Shown: positions 8,195 to 16,702 of the stretch, in pieces
How positions within the stretch are numbered: position 1 is the first letter of the stretch
Layout of the letters: every line of letters starts with the position of its first letter
Origin: an uncultured Prevotellaceae bacterium
Lineage (GTDB): Bacteria; Bacteroidota; Bacteroidia; Bacteroidales; Muribaculaceae
NCBI GenBank assembly: GCA_900318335.1
Contig: ONKF01000008.1
Span: forward strand, 1 to 64,000
Reading direction: 5' to 3'
Length of the DNA stretch: 64,000 nucleotides
Program-made: the position numbers and the translations under genes
Notes under the pieces: model-generated
The model's database searches: none
What the model was told of the DNA's origin: nothing
The model's input: only the letters and a program-made list of their open reading frames with translations

Positions 8195-9409
8195 TTACTG
8201 GGCTACCTTGTTGTTGTCGTCCTTGATCCACTTGATGTACTGGCTGTAGTCATGGGGGACGAGGACACCGTTCTCCTTGTCATCGCGCCATGTATCGGTC
8301 CAGTCCATATCATAGCCGTGGCCCGTGGCATCATGGAAGATGTGGCCCTCGCCCTCGTTCATCTTCCAGTAGGCCACCAGTCCCTCGCTATGGGCGTTCA
8401 CTCCGGCAAAGCCAGTGGAAATCTCGCTGGCCGTGAGGGCACGGTTCCACACACGCACCTCACACAATCGGCCCGAGAAGAACTGGCTCGAGCGGTAATT
8501 GCCCCACGACATGCCCAACTCAAATCGCTGGAAAGGAGTCACCTTGCCCGAGCCGCTGGCCTGGGCATCCTCAACGCCATCGACATACATCTTAAAGGTA
8601 GAGCCGTCGTAGGTGCAAGAGATGAGATACCATCGATTGGTCTTGAAGTGGGTATTTGAGAAACACCTGCCGCCAGGCAATACCCATTGCAGGATGTCAC
8701 CGCCAGCCGAACCGTTCTCACCAAAGCGGAACATATTGGCTTCCTCCTCGTTCTTGCCCTCGATGGCGAGGACACGCTTGATGTCGCCCACATTGCCGAA
8801 CTTATAGGAATAGACCTTGAACTCGATAGTGTAGTTCGAGAGGTTGACCATCTTGTCGTCGGGGAAGATATAGTTGGAGGACGCGTACTGGTTGTTCTCG
8901 AGCGAATAGAACGAGATGATGCGCGAAATCTGGAGGAATATCGTGCGGGAACTCTCGATGATTTCCCCACCGTCACCACTGACTTGCTTCATGGTCACAG
9001 GGATGACATAGGTGGCACCCTCGATAAAGTCATCGGTGCTGATGACCTTGACCTGGGCCGCTGTGGACAGGGCCTCGCCCTGCTGAATCGTCACCTCGCT
9101 GTCCTCGATAGCGACGCTTGAGATGGGCACGGGATAATAGGCCGTGCCGTGCTTGGCGTTATAAGCGCGCACCAGTGAGGTGTCGATGGCCAGGCTCACG
9201 GTAACAGGCTTGGCACAACGGCGCGTAGCCTTGACAGTCACAGCATGGGTGGCAGGCAATTCATCGACAGTGAAACGCTGCACCGGCACCTGCTCGGTTC
9301 CCGAGATGAGCAGTCCCACTTTCCCGTAATCAAACTTGTCGCCCTCGCTGTCACAGGCCGCCAGCAACACACCGACCGCCAGCAATAACACTATATAATA
9401 ACTTTTCAT
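8195..9409 (-). CDS. DUF1735 and LamG domain lipoprotein
   Basis: This encodes 404 residues. A lipoprotein signal peptide ends at LLAAC. DUF1735 follows (about residues 30-140; VTVKATRRCAKPVTVSLAID, YNAKHGTAYYPVP), then a LamG/concanavalin-like jelly roll (about 165-390; YTIEFKVYSY, WYLISCTYDGSTFKMYVDG, GRLCEVRVWNRALTASEI). This architecture is frequent in glycan utilisation loci with GH18 enzymes, where the protein is thought to be a surface glycan-binding protein. It is the last gene of the locus; a hairpin follows. ATG at 9415 (two codons upstream) is an alternative start. Confidence 0.85.
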   Translation of the reverse strand: MKSYYIVLLLAVGVLLAACDSEGDKFDYGKVGLLISGTEQVPVQRFTVDELPATHAVTVKATRRCAKPVTVSLAIDTSLVRAYNAKHGTAYYPVPISSVAIEDSEVTIQQGEALSTAAQVKVISTDDFIEGATYVIPVTMKQVSGDGGEIIESSRTIFLQISRIISFYSLENNQYASSNYIFPDDKMVNLSNYTIEFKVYSYKFGNVGDIKRVLAIEGKNEEEANMFRFGENGSAGGDILQWVLPGGRCFSNTHFKTNRWYLISCTYDGSTFKMYVDGVEDAQASGSGKVTPFQRFELGMSWGNYRSSQFFSGRLCEVRVWNRALTASEISTGFAGVNAHSEGLVAYWKMNEGEGHIFHDATGHGYDMDWTDTWRDDKENGVLVPHDYSQYIKWIKDDNNKVAQ

Positions 9410-9430
9410 TGTCATCTGATTAATAAACTT

Positions 9431-9516
9431 ATACACTCACATACACAAATACACCCATACTCATATACACATATACACATATACACAAATACACCCATAC
9501 ACATATTCTCAAATTC
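9431..9516. repeat. Short tandem repeats in the spacer between two locus genes
   Basis: The spacer consists of variations on ATACACA/ATACACCC. A 19-base word, tacacaaatacacccatac, occurs at 9443-9461 and again at 9482-9500. It has no coding potential and is not CRISPR-like, because there are no unique spacers of even size. Confidence 0.7.
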
Positions 9517-9524
9517 ACCCAACA

Positions 9525-10448
9525 CTACCTCGCCGGGTTCATAATCTGTATGGCACGGCGGATGGCTCCATAGGGGATGCCATCGCTCGTGTTGTAATAG
9601 TTGCGCTCTACATAGTAAGCCCCACAGCCGCCCTTGTGACCTGTTGCGGGCTCCCAAGCGGCATAGTTGAAGATTTCACCTCCAGTGGGCTTCTGGCCAA
9701 AGGACTCGCAATAGACCGTCTTCTCGTCGGGATGACCCATAGCCCCTACCCCTGCGCCCTGCTGGCTATAGGCCTGCTTGACGAAGTAATCCACATAGGG
9801 GTCACACGCAGTCGGGGGTGATACCGAGAAGTAATCCACAATGACCAGTTTACCGGGATAAGGACCATTAGGGCCAAAGATCTTGTCACACTCCTCGATG
9901 GCCCAGAACAGGTGCTGGCTGTTCCAGCCCTCATAGTCAAAGTCGGCACCATCAAGGCCTGTCTCGATGACCGTGTCGCACACCCAACGGGCATAGGCAC
10001 GGATGGCCTCCTCGCTGCGGTCACTCTGCAGGTCATAGACCCGGCCATTAAGGTTGAAACGGTGGTTATAATTGGACGCGTCTGCATGGAAGACAAATCG
10101 GGTGCCCTTCTTGTCACGCGTCTCTATCATGTCCTGATAGGCGATTGGGTGGGTCTCGGGCGTGGGAATGCCCATCCACAGGTTGACGATGTCAATACTG
10201 TCGGGCAAACCGATGATGCGCTCACCCCACGAGGCGGGGTCCTTGTAACCGCTGGCTCCCTCGATGGGCGCCCAGTCGGCATAATAGACGTAGCATATCT
10301 CATGCTCGCTCGCCTTGTAGTCACGCAATGCCTGATAATACTCGTCGCTATACTCCCTGAGCGGCTGCAGGTCAAGTGCCTCGGGCTCTGTGTCACAGGC
10401 AGCCAGCGCCAGCAATACCATGATAGTGATATATTTAGTCCATTTCAT
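9525..10448 (-). CDS. GH18 family lipoprotein, endo-beta-N-acetylglucosaminidase-like
   Basis: This encodes 307 residues with a lipoprotein signal peptide ending LALAAC. The GH18 barrel strand EICYVYYADWAP is followed by the active-site motif DGADFDYE (DxxDxDxE), whose last glutamate, about residue 173, is the expected catalytic acid. Bacteroidales lipoproteins of this type next to SusC/SusD often cut the chitobiose core of N-glycans; some are non-catalytic binders, but here all motif acids are present. It lies downstream of susD and upstream of the DUF1735/LamG gene. The ATG at 10448 (MKWTKY) gives the best signal peptide. Confidence 0.85.
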   Translation of the reverse strand: MKWTKYITIMVLLALAACDTEPEALDLQPLREYSDEYYQALRDYKASEHEICYVYYADWAPIEGASGYKDPASWGERIIGLPDSIDIVNLWMGIPTPETHPIAYQDMIETRDKKGTRFVFHADASNYNHRFNLNGRVYDLQSDRSEEAIRAYARWVCDTVIETGLDGADFDYEGWNSQHLFWAIEECDKIFGPNGPYPGKLVIVDYFSVSPPTACDPYVDYFVKQAYSQQGAGVGAMGHPDEKTVYCESFGQKPTGGEIFNYAAWEPATGHKGGCGAYYVERNYYNTSDGIPYGAIRRAIQIMNPAR

Positions 10449-10450
10449 AA

Positions 10451-10497
10451 CTGTAAACTTCAAAACTTCTAATTTCTAACTCCTAACTTCATAACTC
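10451..10497. repeat. Heptad-like AGTTA spacer between susD and the GH18 gene
   Basis: On the minus strand the spacer reads as repeats of a seven-base word near (A)AGTTAG(G/A). A similar spacer occurs at 28181-28230 in the phage-derived operon. It overlaps the end of the susD gene. Confidence 0.5.
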
Positions 10498-12111
10498 CCT
10501 ACGGTCCCACCACAGGCGGGTGCCGCCATTGTCCCAGCCGCCGCCCAGGGCCTCGCTGTTCAACAGATTGATGGCAGACTGCACCGCGGCCTCGTTGGTA
10601 TTGTGCTCCTGCACCGGGAAGGGGCAGCGGCGCACCTGCATCTCGGTGTCGATGAATCCCTGGCTATCGTTGTTAACCACAGGCAGCAGCCGCGGATAAC
10701 CCGTACGGCGGAACTCCGCCCAGCCCTCGCAGCCATCGGGATACATGGCAATCCACTTCTGGGTGATGATGCGCTCCAGATTGGTCTCGAAGTCGGCTTC
10801 GTCGTCCCATGCGATGGTGATGGTACTGGGTGCTGAGGCGGCATTGCCACCATTAGTGCGGTCCACATATCGGGTGGGTTTCGAGGTCGAGTTCATGATG
10901 TAGTTATCCTCGCCGCTCACATTATTCTCGCTAAACGAGGCACGGATTCCCGCTTCATAGAAGGACTTGGCCGATCCGCCCATATTCCAGCCGCGCAGGG
11001 CGGCCTCGGCGCGCAGGAAGAAGCTCTCGGCGGCCGTCATCCACACGATGGGAGTAGAGGCACGGTCAATATTCAGGTTGGATACATATATGCCCGCATA
11101 GCGCGTGGGATTCATGTTGTGTACACCCAAGCGCACACCGTGGTATTTATTGTCGCTGCTGGCCGGAACAAAATAGGCAGCCAGACGCGGATCGCTGTAG
11201 CCATTCATGTAGCAGTCCATCGTGGCACCCATGCGCACCTCGCCAGCATTGAAGTTATAGGCGATGTCATAGTTCGGGTGGAAGTAAGTCAGGCGCCCAT
11301 GCAGCAACTGGGCTCGCTGGGCAGCGGTCTCGATGAAGCCCAGAGGACAAGTTGCCGATTTCTCGGCCTCGCGTTGAGCCAGGGCGGGGTCGGCATAGAC
11401 CACACGCAGGGCCAGGCGCAGGCGCAGGGTGTTGGCAAACTTCACCCAGCGGGCCACATCGCCCTCATAGACGTTGTCGTAATCAGGCAAGAGCTTGCCA
11501 CCCGACTCGGCCAGCGGCGTGAGCACGTCGATGGCACTGTCCAGTTCGGCAAAGAAGCGCTTATACACATCCTGCTGGCGGTCATAAGTCGTGCCTAACG
11601 TGCCGCTGCCAAAGTGGATGTAAGGGATGGGGCCATACATGTCGGTCACGCGGTGGAGCGCCTCGACCTTGACGATGGTTGCCATGGCCGCAACGGCAGG
11701 CTGTCCCATCTCACCAGCAACTCGGGTAACGCGCTGCCAGGCTGGCATTACCTCACTGAAGGCGCGGGTGAACATCTGGTCATACCAGCCGCTCACAAAA
11801 CTATAGGAGCCGTTGTGCACACCATTGCGCCATGTGCCCGTGAGAGCCAAATAACCCGAAAAGGCGTCGGCACTCAGGCCCTGCGCCACCTGATAGTCCG
11901 ACGACAGGCAGTTGCCCGAACCGTCGTCAAAGAGGACGACGCGGTTGACCATCTGGGAGAAGAAAGCGCCCACGTTCTGGTAATCGTTGGCCAGTTCCTC
12001 GTCGGTGAGCTCATGCTGATTAGTGTTGATATCATCAAACGATTTGGTACAGGCGGTAGCCATCACCAACACCATACCCAAATATATCCATATTCTTATC
12101 TTCATAGCCAT
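10489..12111 (-). CDS. SusD/RagB family nutrient-binding lipoprotein
   Basis: This encodes 540 residues. A signal peptide with lipobox (MATAC) is followed by KSFDDINTNQHELTDEEL, the typical start of SusD-like proteins that pair with large SusC porins. TPR-like helices (about residues 120-330) and the C-terminal region with WIAMYPDGCEGWAEFRRTGYP fit the SusD_RagB/SusD-like_2 group. It binds glycan at the surface and caps the SusC barrel. Its start lies one base past the susC stop, so the two are translationally linked. ATG at 12105 is an alternative start. Confidence 0.92.
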   Translation of the reverse strand: MAMKIRIWIYLGMVLVMATACTKSFDDINTNQHELTDEELANDYQNVGAFFSQMVNRVVLFDDGSGNCLSSDYQVAQGLSADAFSGYLALTGTWRNGVHNGSYSFVSGWYDQMFTRAFSEVMPAWQRVTRVAGEMGQPAVAAMATIVKVEALHRVTDMYGPIPYIHFGSGTLGTTYDRQQDVYKRFFAELDSAIDVLTPLAESGGKLLPDYDNVYEGDVARWVKFANTLRLRLALRVVYADPALAQREAEKSATCPLGFIETAAQRAQLLHGRLTYFHPNYDIAYNFNAGEVRMGATMDCYMNGYSDPRLAAYFVPASSDNKYHGVRLGVHNMNPTRYAGIYVSNLNIDRASTPIVWMTAAESFFLRAEAALRGWNMGGSAKSFYEAGIRASFSENNVSGEDNYIMNSTSKPTRYVDRTNGGNAASAPSTITIAWDDEADFETNLERIITQKWIAMYPDGCEGWAEFRRTGYPRLLPVVNNDSQGFIDTEMQVRRCPFPVQEHNTNEAAVQSAINLLNSEALGGGWDNGGTRLWWDRREL

Positions 12112-12112
12112 G

Positions 12113-15100
12113 TCAGAATTTGAGTTTCACGTTAAATCCCATCGACCGCAGACTGGGCTGCATGAAATAGTCGATGCCCTGATAGTAGGTGCCCGTGTTG
12201 GAGGTCGCCTCGGGGTCGTAGGGAGCCTTGTTGTAAAGCATACACAAGTTGTGGGCAACAAAGGAGACATTCATGCCCTTAATCCACTTGACCCATCGGT
12301 TGACGGGCACGTCATAGCCGATGCTCAACTCGGCAAGCCTGAGATTGGTAGCGCTATAGACATAGCGAGAATCGACCGTGCCGTTAGGGTTGCCCACGGT
12401 CTGATAATAACCCTGGGCATTGATTTTCTTGCCATTGATGACCACACCGCCGTCGTTGCGGGCATCCTGGGTGGCCTCACTGGCACCGTAATAGTCGAGG
12501 ATAGCCTGGGTCTCGCTCACGACAATGCCACCATTGCGGTAGGCCAACAGGACAGACAGGGTCACACCCTTGAAATTGATCGAGTTGCCCCACGACAGGT
12601 TGTACTTGGGAGCGGCTTGGCCAGCATAGATGTAATAGGCATTATTGTTGGGGTTGGCCTCAACGGTCTGGCGCTCGGGATTGACGTAGATGGCGCCATG
12701 CTCATCGGTCTTGAGCGTCGAGACATACACATCACTCAACGTGCCGCCCTCAGTCAGACGAATCTGGTAACCCGAGGTGCCGCCCATGTAAAGTTCGTCC
12801 AAGTTATAAATCTCGCCATCGATGGGGTTGCGCCAGTTCTTGAGCAGTTCCTTGATCTTGTTACGGTTGAGCGTCCAGGTCAAGAAGGTCTCCCACGTGA
12901 GGGCACCAATCGGCTGCGTGTAACGGGCTGTTAGTTCCACACCTTTGTTGTCCACCCGTCCACCATTGACCACCGCACTGGTATAACCCGACGAAGCGGG
13001 CAGCGTGGGATAGAAGAACTGGTTGCGCGTGATGGATTTATATAGAGTCATATTCACTTTCAGACGGCTGCGGAACATATACAGGTCGATACCTACCTCA
13101 TGCGAGCTGGTGCGCTCGGGCTTGAGATCGGTGAGCATCCGCGTCGAGGTCTCAGCAAGGCCCGTCGAGGGGTTGATGGCATAGGTCTCGTGCGTGAGGA
13201 ACGGCTCATTGGGCTCGTTACCCACCTGGGAGTAGCCTATGCGGGTCTTGAAGAAATTGAGCCAATCAAGATTTACACCAATCTGACGCAGCGCTTCGGT
13301 CCATATACAAGAAAGACCAGCCGACCAGTAGAAGTAACTCTTTTCGAGTTTGCTCGACCAGTCATTGCGGGCAGTAAGATCAATATAGACCATATCAGCA
13401 CCACCCAACTGGGCGGTGGCATACACGCTCTGCAACTGGGTGCGGTAACCGCTCTGCACAGGCTTGAATGTCGAGTTGGTGGTCTCGACATTAGCCAGTG
13501 TGAACTTGTTGGCGGTGCCCTTCAAGTGTCCACTGAAGCCCTCGATGCTGTTGTCGCGTTGGTCAAAACTCGTACCCAGCACACCGCTCAAACTCAAGTG
13601 ACTATCAGCAATGTAAAAGTATTTGTTGAACTTGGCGAAGGCCTCGGCAAACAATTGGCGATTGCTCACGTTGCGCAAGCCGTAGTGGCCATATTTGGAG
13701 GCATAGAGTGTGTTGGTCGAGGCAAAGAATTTCTCCTCATACTTGTCGCTGCTCTTGTCATACTTCACGCGGCCCGTGATATCGAGCCACGGGGTGATGC
13801 GCCAGTTGAGCGATACGGTCGCCTGGTGGCGCTCCTTGTGATTGATGAAACGCTCGCGTTCGGTCTCCCAATAAGGGTTCTCCATCGAGATGTCGTAGTT
13901 GTATGGCCAGTACTGGACGGGGAAGTTTCGGCCCGTGTCGTAGCGCTCAAAATAGCCCAACTTGGAAAAGTCATCACCAGCGGGGAACAGATAGACGGGC
14001 ACCAGCGGATTGTGGTACTGACCCTGACTGATCATGTTCTGCTCCTTGACTGCAGTGAGCATATAACTCAAGTCGAGCGTCATGCGGTCATTCAGGAAGT
14101 TGGTGGTATTGCGCACACTCACGTTGTAGCGGTCGTAGTTGTTGCTGTGGATGATGCCCTGTGCATTGGTGGCGCCGAGCGACAAGTAGGTCTGGTTCTT
14201 GTCGGTACCCGTGCTCAGGCTCACCGAGTTGGCAATATGCGCTCCTGTCTGGAAAAAGTCGGCAGGGCGATAGTCGCTGGGCGTTGCCAGTTTCTCACCC
14301 CAACTGAAGTAACTGCCCGTCTCGCTGGGACCGTACTGGTTCTGGAAACGGGGCAGCACAAAGGGCCTTGAGAACTGGAAACTGCCATTGTAAGTCACAT
14401 CTACCCGACCCGCGCGGCCACGTTTGGTCGTGATGAGGATAACACCGTTGGCGGCATTGGCACCATACAGGGCGGCTGCCGAGGGACCCGTCAGGGCGCT
14501 GATGCTCTCGATATCGTCGGGGTTGATGTTACTGGTGGCATCACCCGTCTGTCCCGCTCCGGCAAAGATGCCCTCGGGTTGCTCGCTCGAGAGGTTCTGC
14601 ATGGGAATGCCGTCCACGACATAGAGCACATTGTTGTTGCCGTTGATGGACTTGGCACCGCGCATCACCACGCGGCTGCTGCCACCGGCACCCGTTGCGC
14701 TGGCATTGATGGTCACACCAGCCACCTTGCCCGCAAGCGAGTTGACAAAGTTGGCATCCTGTACCTGCATCAGCGCGTCGCCGCCCACCTGCTGCACGTT
14801 ATAGGACAGCGATTTGGCTTCCTTCTTGATGCCTAATGCGGTTACAACGACCTCGCCGAGTTCACCAACGCCTGACGGCTCCATCGTGATGGTCAGATTA
14901 GAACCCTCCACCCGCACATTACGGGCGAAGTATCCCAGATAACTCACCGCAAGGGTTGAACCCTGGGGCGCACTGATGCTGAAGCGCCCATCAAAATCGG
15001 TGGCCGTAGCCACATTGGTGCCCTTGACGTTCACAGTCGCCCCAATCAAGGGGTCGCCGTTCTCGTCAAGCACCTGTCCTGTCACCGTCGAGGTCTGCAC

Positions 15101-15220
15101 CGCTCCGCTCTGAACCTGCGGAACTGGAGCGGCCATCGCTACCACACCCACAAGAGCCGAGGCGAACAATGCCACCACAGCGACTGTTCTCCAGGACATG
15201 AATTGTAGTTTTTCTATCAT
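12113..15220 (-). CDS. SusC/RagA family TonB-linked outer-membrane transporter
   Basis: This encodes 1035 residues. It has a signal peptide, a carboxypeptidase-like repeat (GQVLDENGDPLIGATVNVKG, about residues 45-120), a plug domain with the SusC signature GNNNVLYVVDGIPM, and a long beta-barrel ending in ...NVKLKF with a terminal phenylalanine. It imports bound oligosaccharide using TonB energy. An open frame reaches 15256, but that start overlaps a -7 promoter box at 15254-15261, so ATG at 15220 (MIEKLQF) is chosen. It heads the four-gene locus. No sigma/anti-sigma or hybrid regulator is adjacent. Confidence 0.95.
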   Translation of the reverse strand: MIEKLQFMSWRTVAVVALFASALVGVVAMAAPVPQVQSGAVQTSTVTGQVLDENGDPLIGATVNVKGTNVATATDFDGRFSISAPQGSTLAVSYLGYFARNVRVEGSNLTITMEPSGVGELGEVVVTALGIKKEAKSLSYNVQQVGGDALMQVQDANFVNSLAGKVAGVTINASATGAGGSSRVVMRGAKSINGNNNVLYVVDGIPMQNLSSEQPEGIFAGAGQTGDATSNINPDDIESISALTGPSAAALYGANAANGVILITTKRGRAGRVDVTYNGSFQFSRPFVLPRFQNQYGPSETGSYFSWGEKLATPSDYRPADFFQTGAHIANSVSLSTGTDKNQTYLSLGATNAQGIIHSNNYDRYNVSVRNTTNFLNDRMTLDLSYMLTAVKEQNMISQGQYHNPLVPVYLFPAGDDFSKLGYFERYDTGRNFPVQYWPYNYDISMENPYWETERERFINHKERHQATVSLNWRITPWLDITGRVKYDKSSDKYEEKFFASTNTLYASKYGHYGLRNVSNRQLFAEAFAKFNKYFYIADSHLSLSGVLGTSFDQRDNSIEGFSGHLKGTANKFTLANVETTNSTFKPVQSGYRTQLQSVYATAQLGGADMVYIDLTARNDWSSKLEKSYFYWSAGLSCIWTEALRQIGVNLDWLNFFKTRIGYSQVGNEPNEPFLTHETYAINPSTGLAETSTRMLTDLKPERTSSHEVGIDLYMFRSRLKVNMTLYKSITRNQFFYPTLPASSGYTSAVVNGGRVDNKGVELTARYTQPIGALTWETFLTWTLNRNKIKELLKNWRNPIDGEIYNLDELYMGGTSGYQIRLTEGGTLSDVYVSTLKTDEHGAIYVNPERQTVEANPNNNAYYIYAGQAAPKYNLSWGNSINFKGVTLSVLLAYRNGGIVVSETQAILDYYGASEATQDARNDGGVVINGKKINAQGYYQTVGNPNGTVDSRYVYSATNLRLAELSIGYDVPVNRWVKWIKGMNVSFVAHNLCMLYNKAPYDPEATSNTGTYYQGIDYFMQPSLRSMGFNVKLKF

Positions 15221-15253
15221 ATTCTTCTCATAATTTAGGTTTTCTTTCAGACA

Positions 15254-15261
15254 CAAAGGTA
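15254..15261 (-). promoter_or_regulatory. -7 element of the SusC locus promoter
   Basis: The minus strand reads TACCTTTG 33 bases before the chosen susC start. No good -33 TTTG is found, as would be expected if an activator is needed (inference). Confidence 0.45.
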
Positions 15262-15324
15262 ATCATTTTTTGTGATTCTACTATCATCACCTGATTCTAT
15301 CCGTAATCATCACGAGGAATTCCA

Positions 15325-15366
15325 TTAAAACAAGAAACCGCCAAACCCGTGATACAGGTGGCGGTT
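15325..15366 (-). terminator. Rho-independent terminator after the 15411-16616 gene
   Basis: On the minus strand an 8-base stem (AACCGCCA / TGGCGGTT, 15336-15366) is followed by TTCTTGTTTT. It insulates the SusC locus from the upstream gene. Confidence 0.7.
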
Positions 15367-15410
15367 CCTTGATAAGTCAGACGATGTAGAAGCTTACAGC
15401 TAATTCATTT

Positions 15411-16616
15411 TTACTTGATGACCTTGGCGGTGGTGCGGGTGCCGTCGGTGTAGGTGGTGACAACGATGTTCACACCTTCGACGGGCTGTGCGCTCTGCTG
15501 ACCAGCCAGGTTGTAGTAAGTTACATTAGCAACAGACTTGGTAGCGCCAATCTCATTGACGGCACTGATGTCCTTGTCAATACGGACGTCCACATCCTGG
15601 GTGATGCCATCAAACGTGATGTCGCGGCTTACAGTGCCATCAACAATCAGCTCATAGGTCTGGGTGTGGTCAAGGCTGTAATAGTTGCCGTCCTCGGCGG
15701 GAGCAACCACATTGCCATTGGCATCCTTCAGAACGATTTCGGCATCGTTGTTGATAGTGATGCGGATATCGTTGGTGAAGTAAGGAGTGCGGAAAGCGGG
15801 CAGACGATGAACGGGGAGTTCATACATCAGCGCGACGCCAAAGTACTCGTCAAGCACCTCGTAGGTATCGTTGTTGAAGCAATAGCTACCCGAACGCATC
15901 AGGCTGGCGCACTCGGCCTCGGCCTCGTCAAATGCCATGTAGCGGTACTTCATGTGAATATCCTCCCAGTTGCACATCCACAGGGTGAGGTAGATGTTCT
16001 CGCCCTTGTACCAGAACGGAGTGTGGATACCGTCAACGTCGGGATTGTTGAAGGGGATATCAACGATGGTGCCAGGATTCTCGGCATTAGCCTCAGGATC
16101 AAAGGTGCAGATGTAACCGGGATGATTGCGATAGCCGCGATAGGTCACGGTATCGGTGAACAAGTCACCCATGGGGGGATTTGTGCTATAGCCGTCAAAC
16201 AGGTCAATACCACTCATCTCCAGCTGGCTGGCAGGGATGTTGCGGCACCAAGCGGTAACCTCAAGGAACGTGCCATGAGGAGTCTGATCACTGGCCACAT
16301 CATAACCATCCAGTGCAAGGCCAATCACCTTGGCATTAGCGGGGAGGCAAGCCGTTCCCACGTTAGTGTCACCTTTAGTAAAGTCGGTTGCTGTCACGAG
16401 GTACTCTGGTTGGAACTTCATCATCCGTCGTCCGGGGTCTGCGTCAGGATAGTTCTGAATATCCTGATAAACATTCACATTTACGGGCAGAGCAAATAAC
16501 AGCGTGTCGCTCGCGGGCTGTTCGATGTTCACGGATGAGATCCCAATCGTGTCGGCATTAGCAACACTCATGCATGCCATGAACAGAGTAAAAGCAGAGA
16601 GTAACGTTTTCTTCAT
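15411..16616 (-). CDS. Secreted protein with type IX-like C-terminal tail
   Basis: This encodes 401 residues. A signal peptide (MKKTLLSAFTLFMACMSVANA) leads to a beta-rich body with no recognised domain. The C-terminus (ANVTYYNLAGQQSAQPVEG, then VVTTYTDGTRTTAKVIK) matches the conserved tail of the 44936, 46914 and 57709 proteins and resembles type IX sorting domains, so surface delivery through the PorQ-containing machine is likely (inference). ATG at 16625 would add three residues. A strong promoter lies at 16664-16695 and a terminator follows, so it is monocistronic. Confidence 0.75.
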   Translation of the reverse strand: MKKTLLSAFTLFMACMSVANADTIGISSVNIEQPASDTLLFALPVNVNVYQDIQNYPDADPGRRMMKFQPEYLVTATDFTKGDTNVGTACLPANAKVIGLALDGYDVASDQTPHGTFLEVTAWCRNIPASQLEMSGIDLFDGYSTNPPMGDLFTDTVTYRGYRNHPGYICTFDPEANAENPGTIVDIPFNNPDVDGIHTPFWYKGENIYLTLWMCNWEDIHMKYRYMAFDEAEAECASLMRSGSYCFNNDTYEVLDEYFGVALMYELPVHRLPAFRTPYFTNDIRITINNDAEIVLKDANGNVVAPAEDGNYYSLDHTQTYELIVDGTVSRDITFDGITQDVDVRIDKDISAVNEIGATKSVANVTYYNLAGQQSAQPVEGVNIVVTTYTDGTRTTAKVIK

Positions 16617-16663
16617 AGTGCTCATTAATTTATTGATTATACATATCTTATATTGTTGATGCG

Positions 16664-16695
16664 CAAAAGTATAGCAAATATATGGATTCAACAAA
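16664..16695 (-). promoter_or_regulatory. Bacteroidetes promoter for the 15411-16616 gene
   Basis: On the minus strand TTTG (16692-16695), 20 bases, TACTTTTG (16664-16671). This gives a leader of about 40 bases. It sits directly after the stop codon of the Ca2+-ATPase gene. Confidence 0.65.
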
Positions 16696-16702
16696 TGATT
16701 TT

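Noticed and set aside
9431-9516. Possible CRISPR array
   Set aside because: The repeated words are 6 to 19 bases with no unique spacers of constant length; it is simple tandem repetition in an intergenic spacer.
13100-14371. 423-codon plus-strand open frame opposite susC
   Set aside because: It is an antisense shadow of the SusC coding sequence, with no recognisable protein features.
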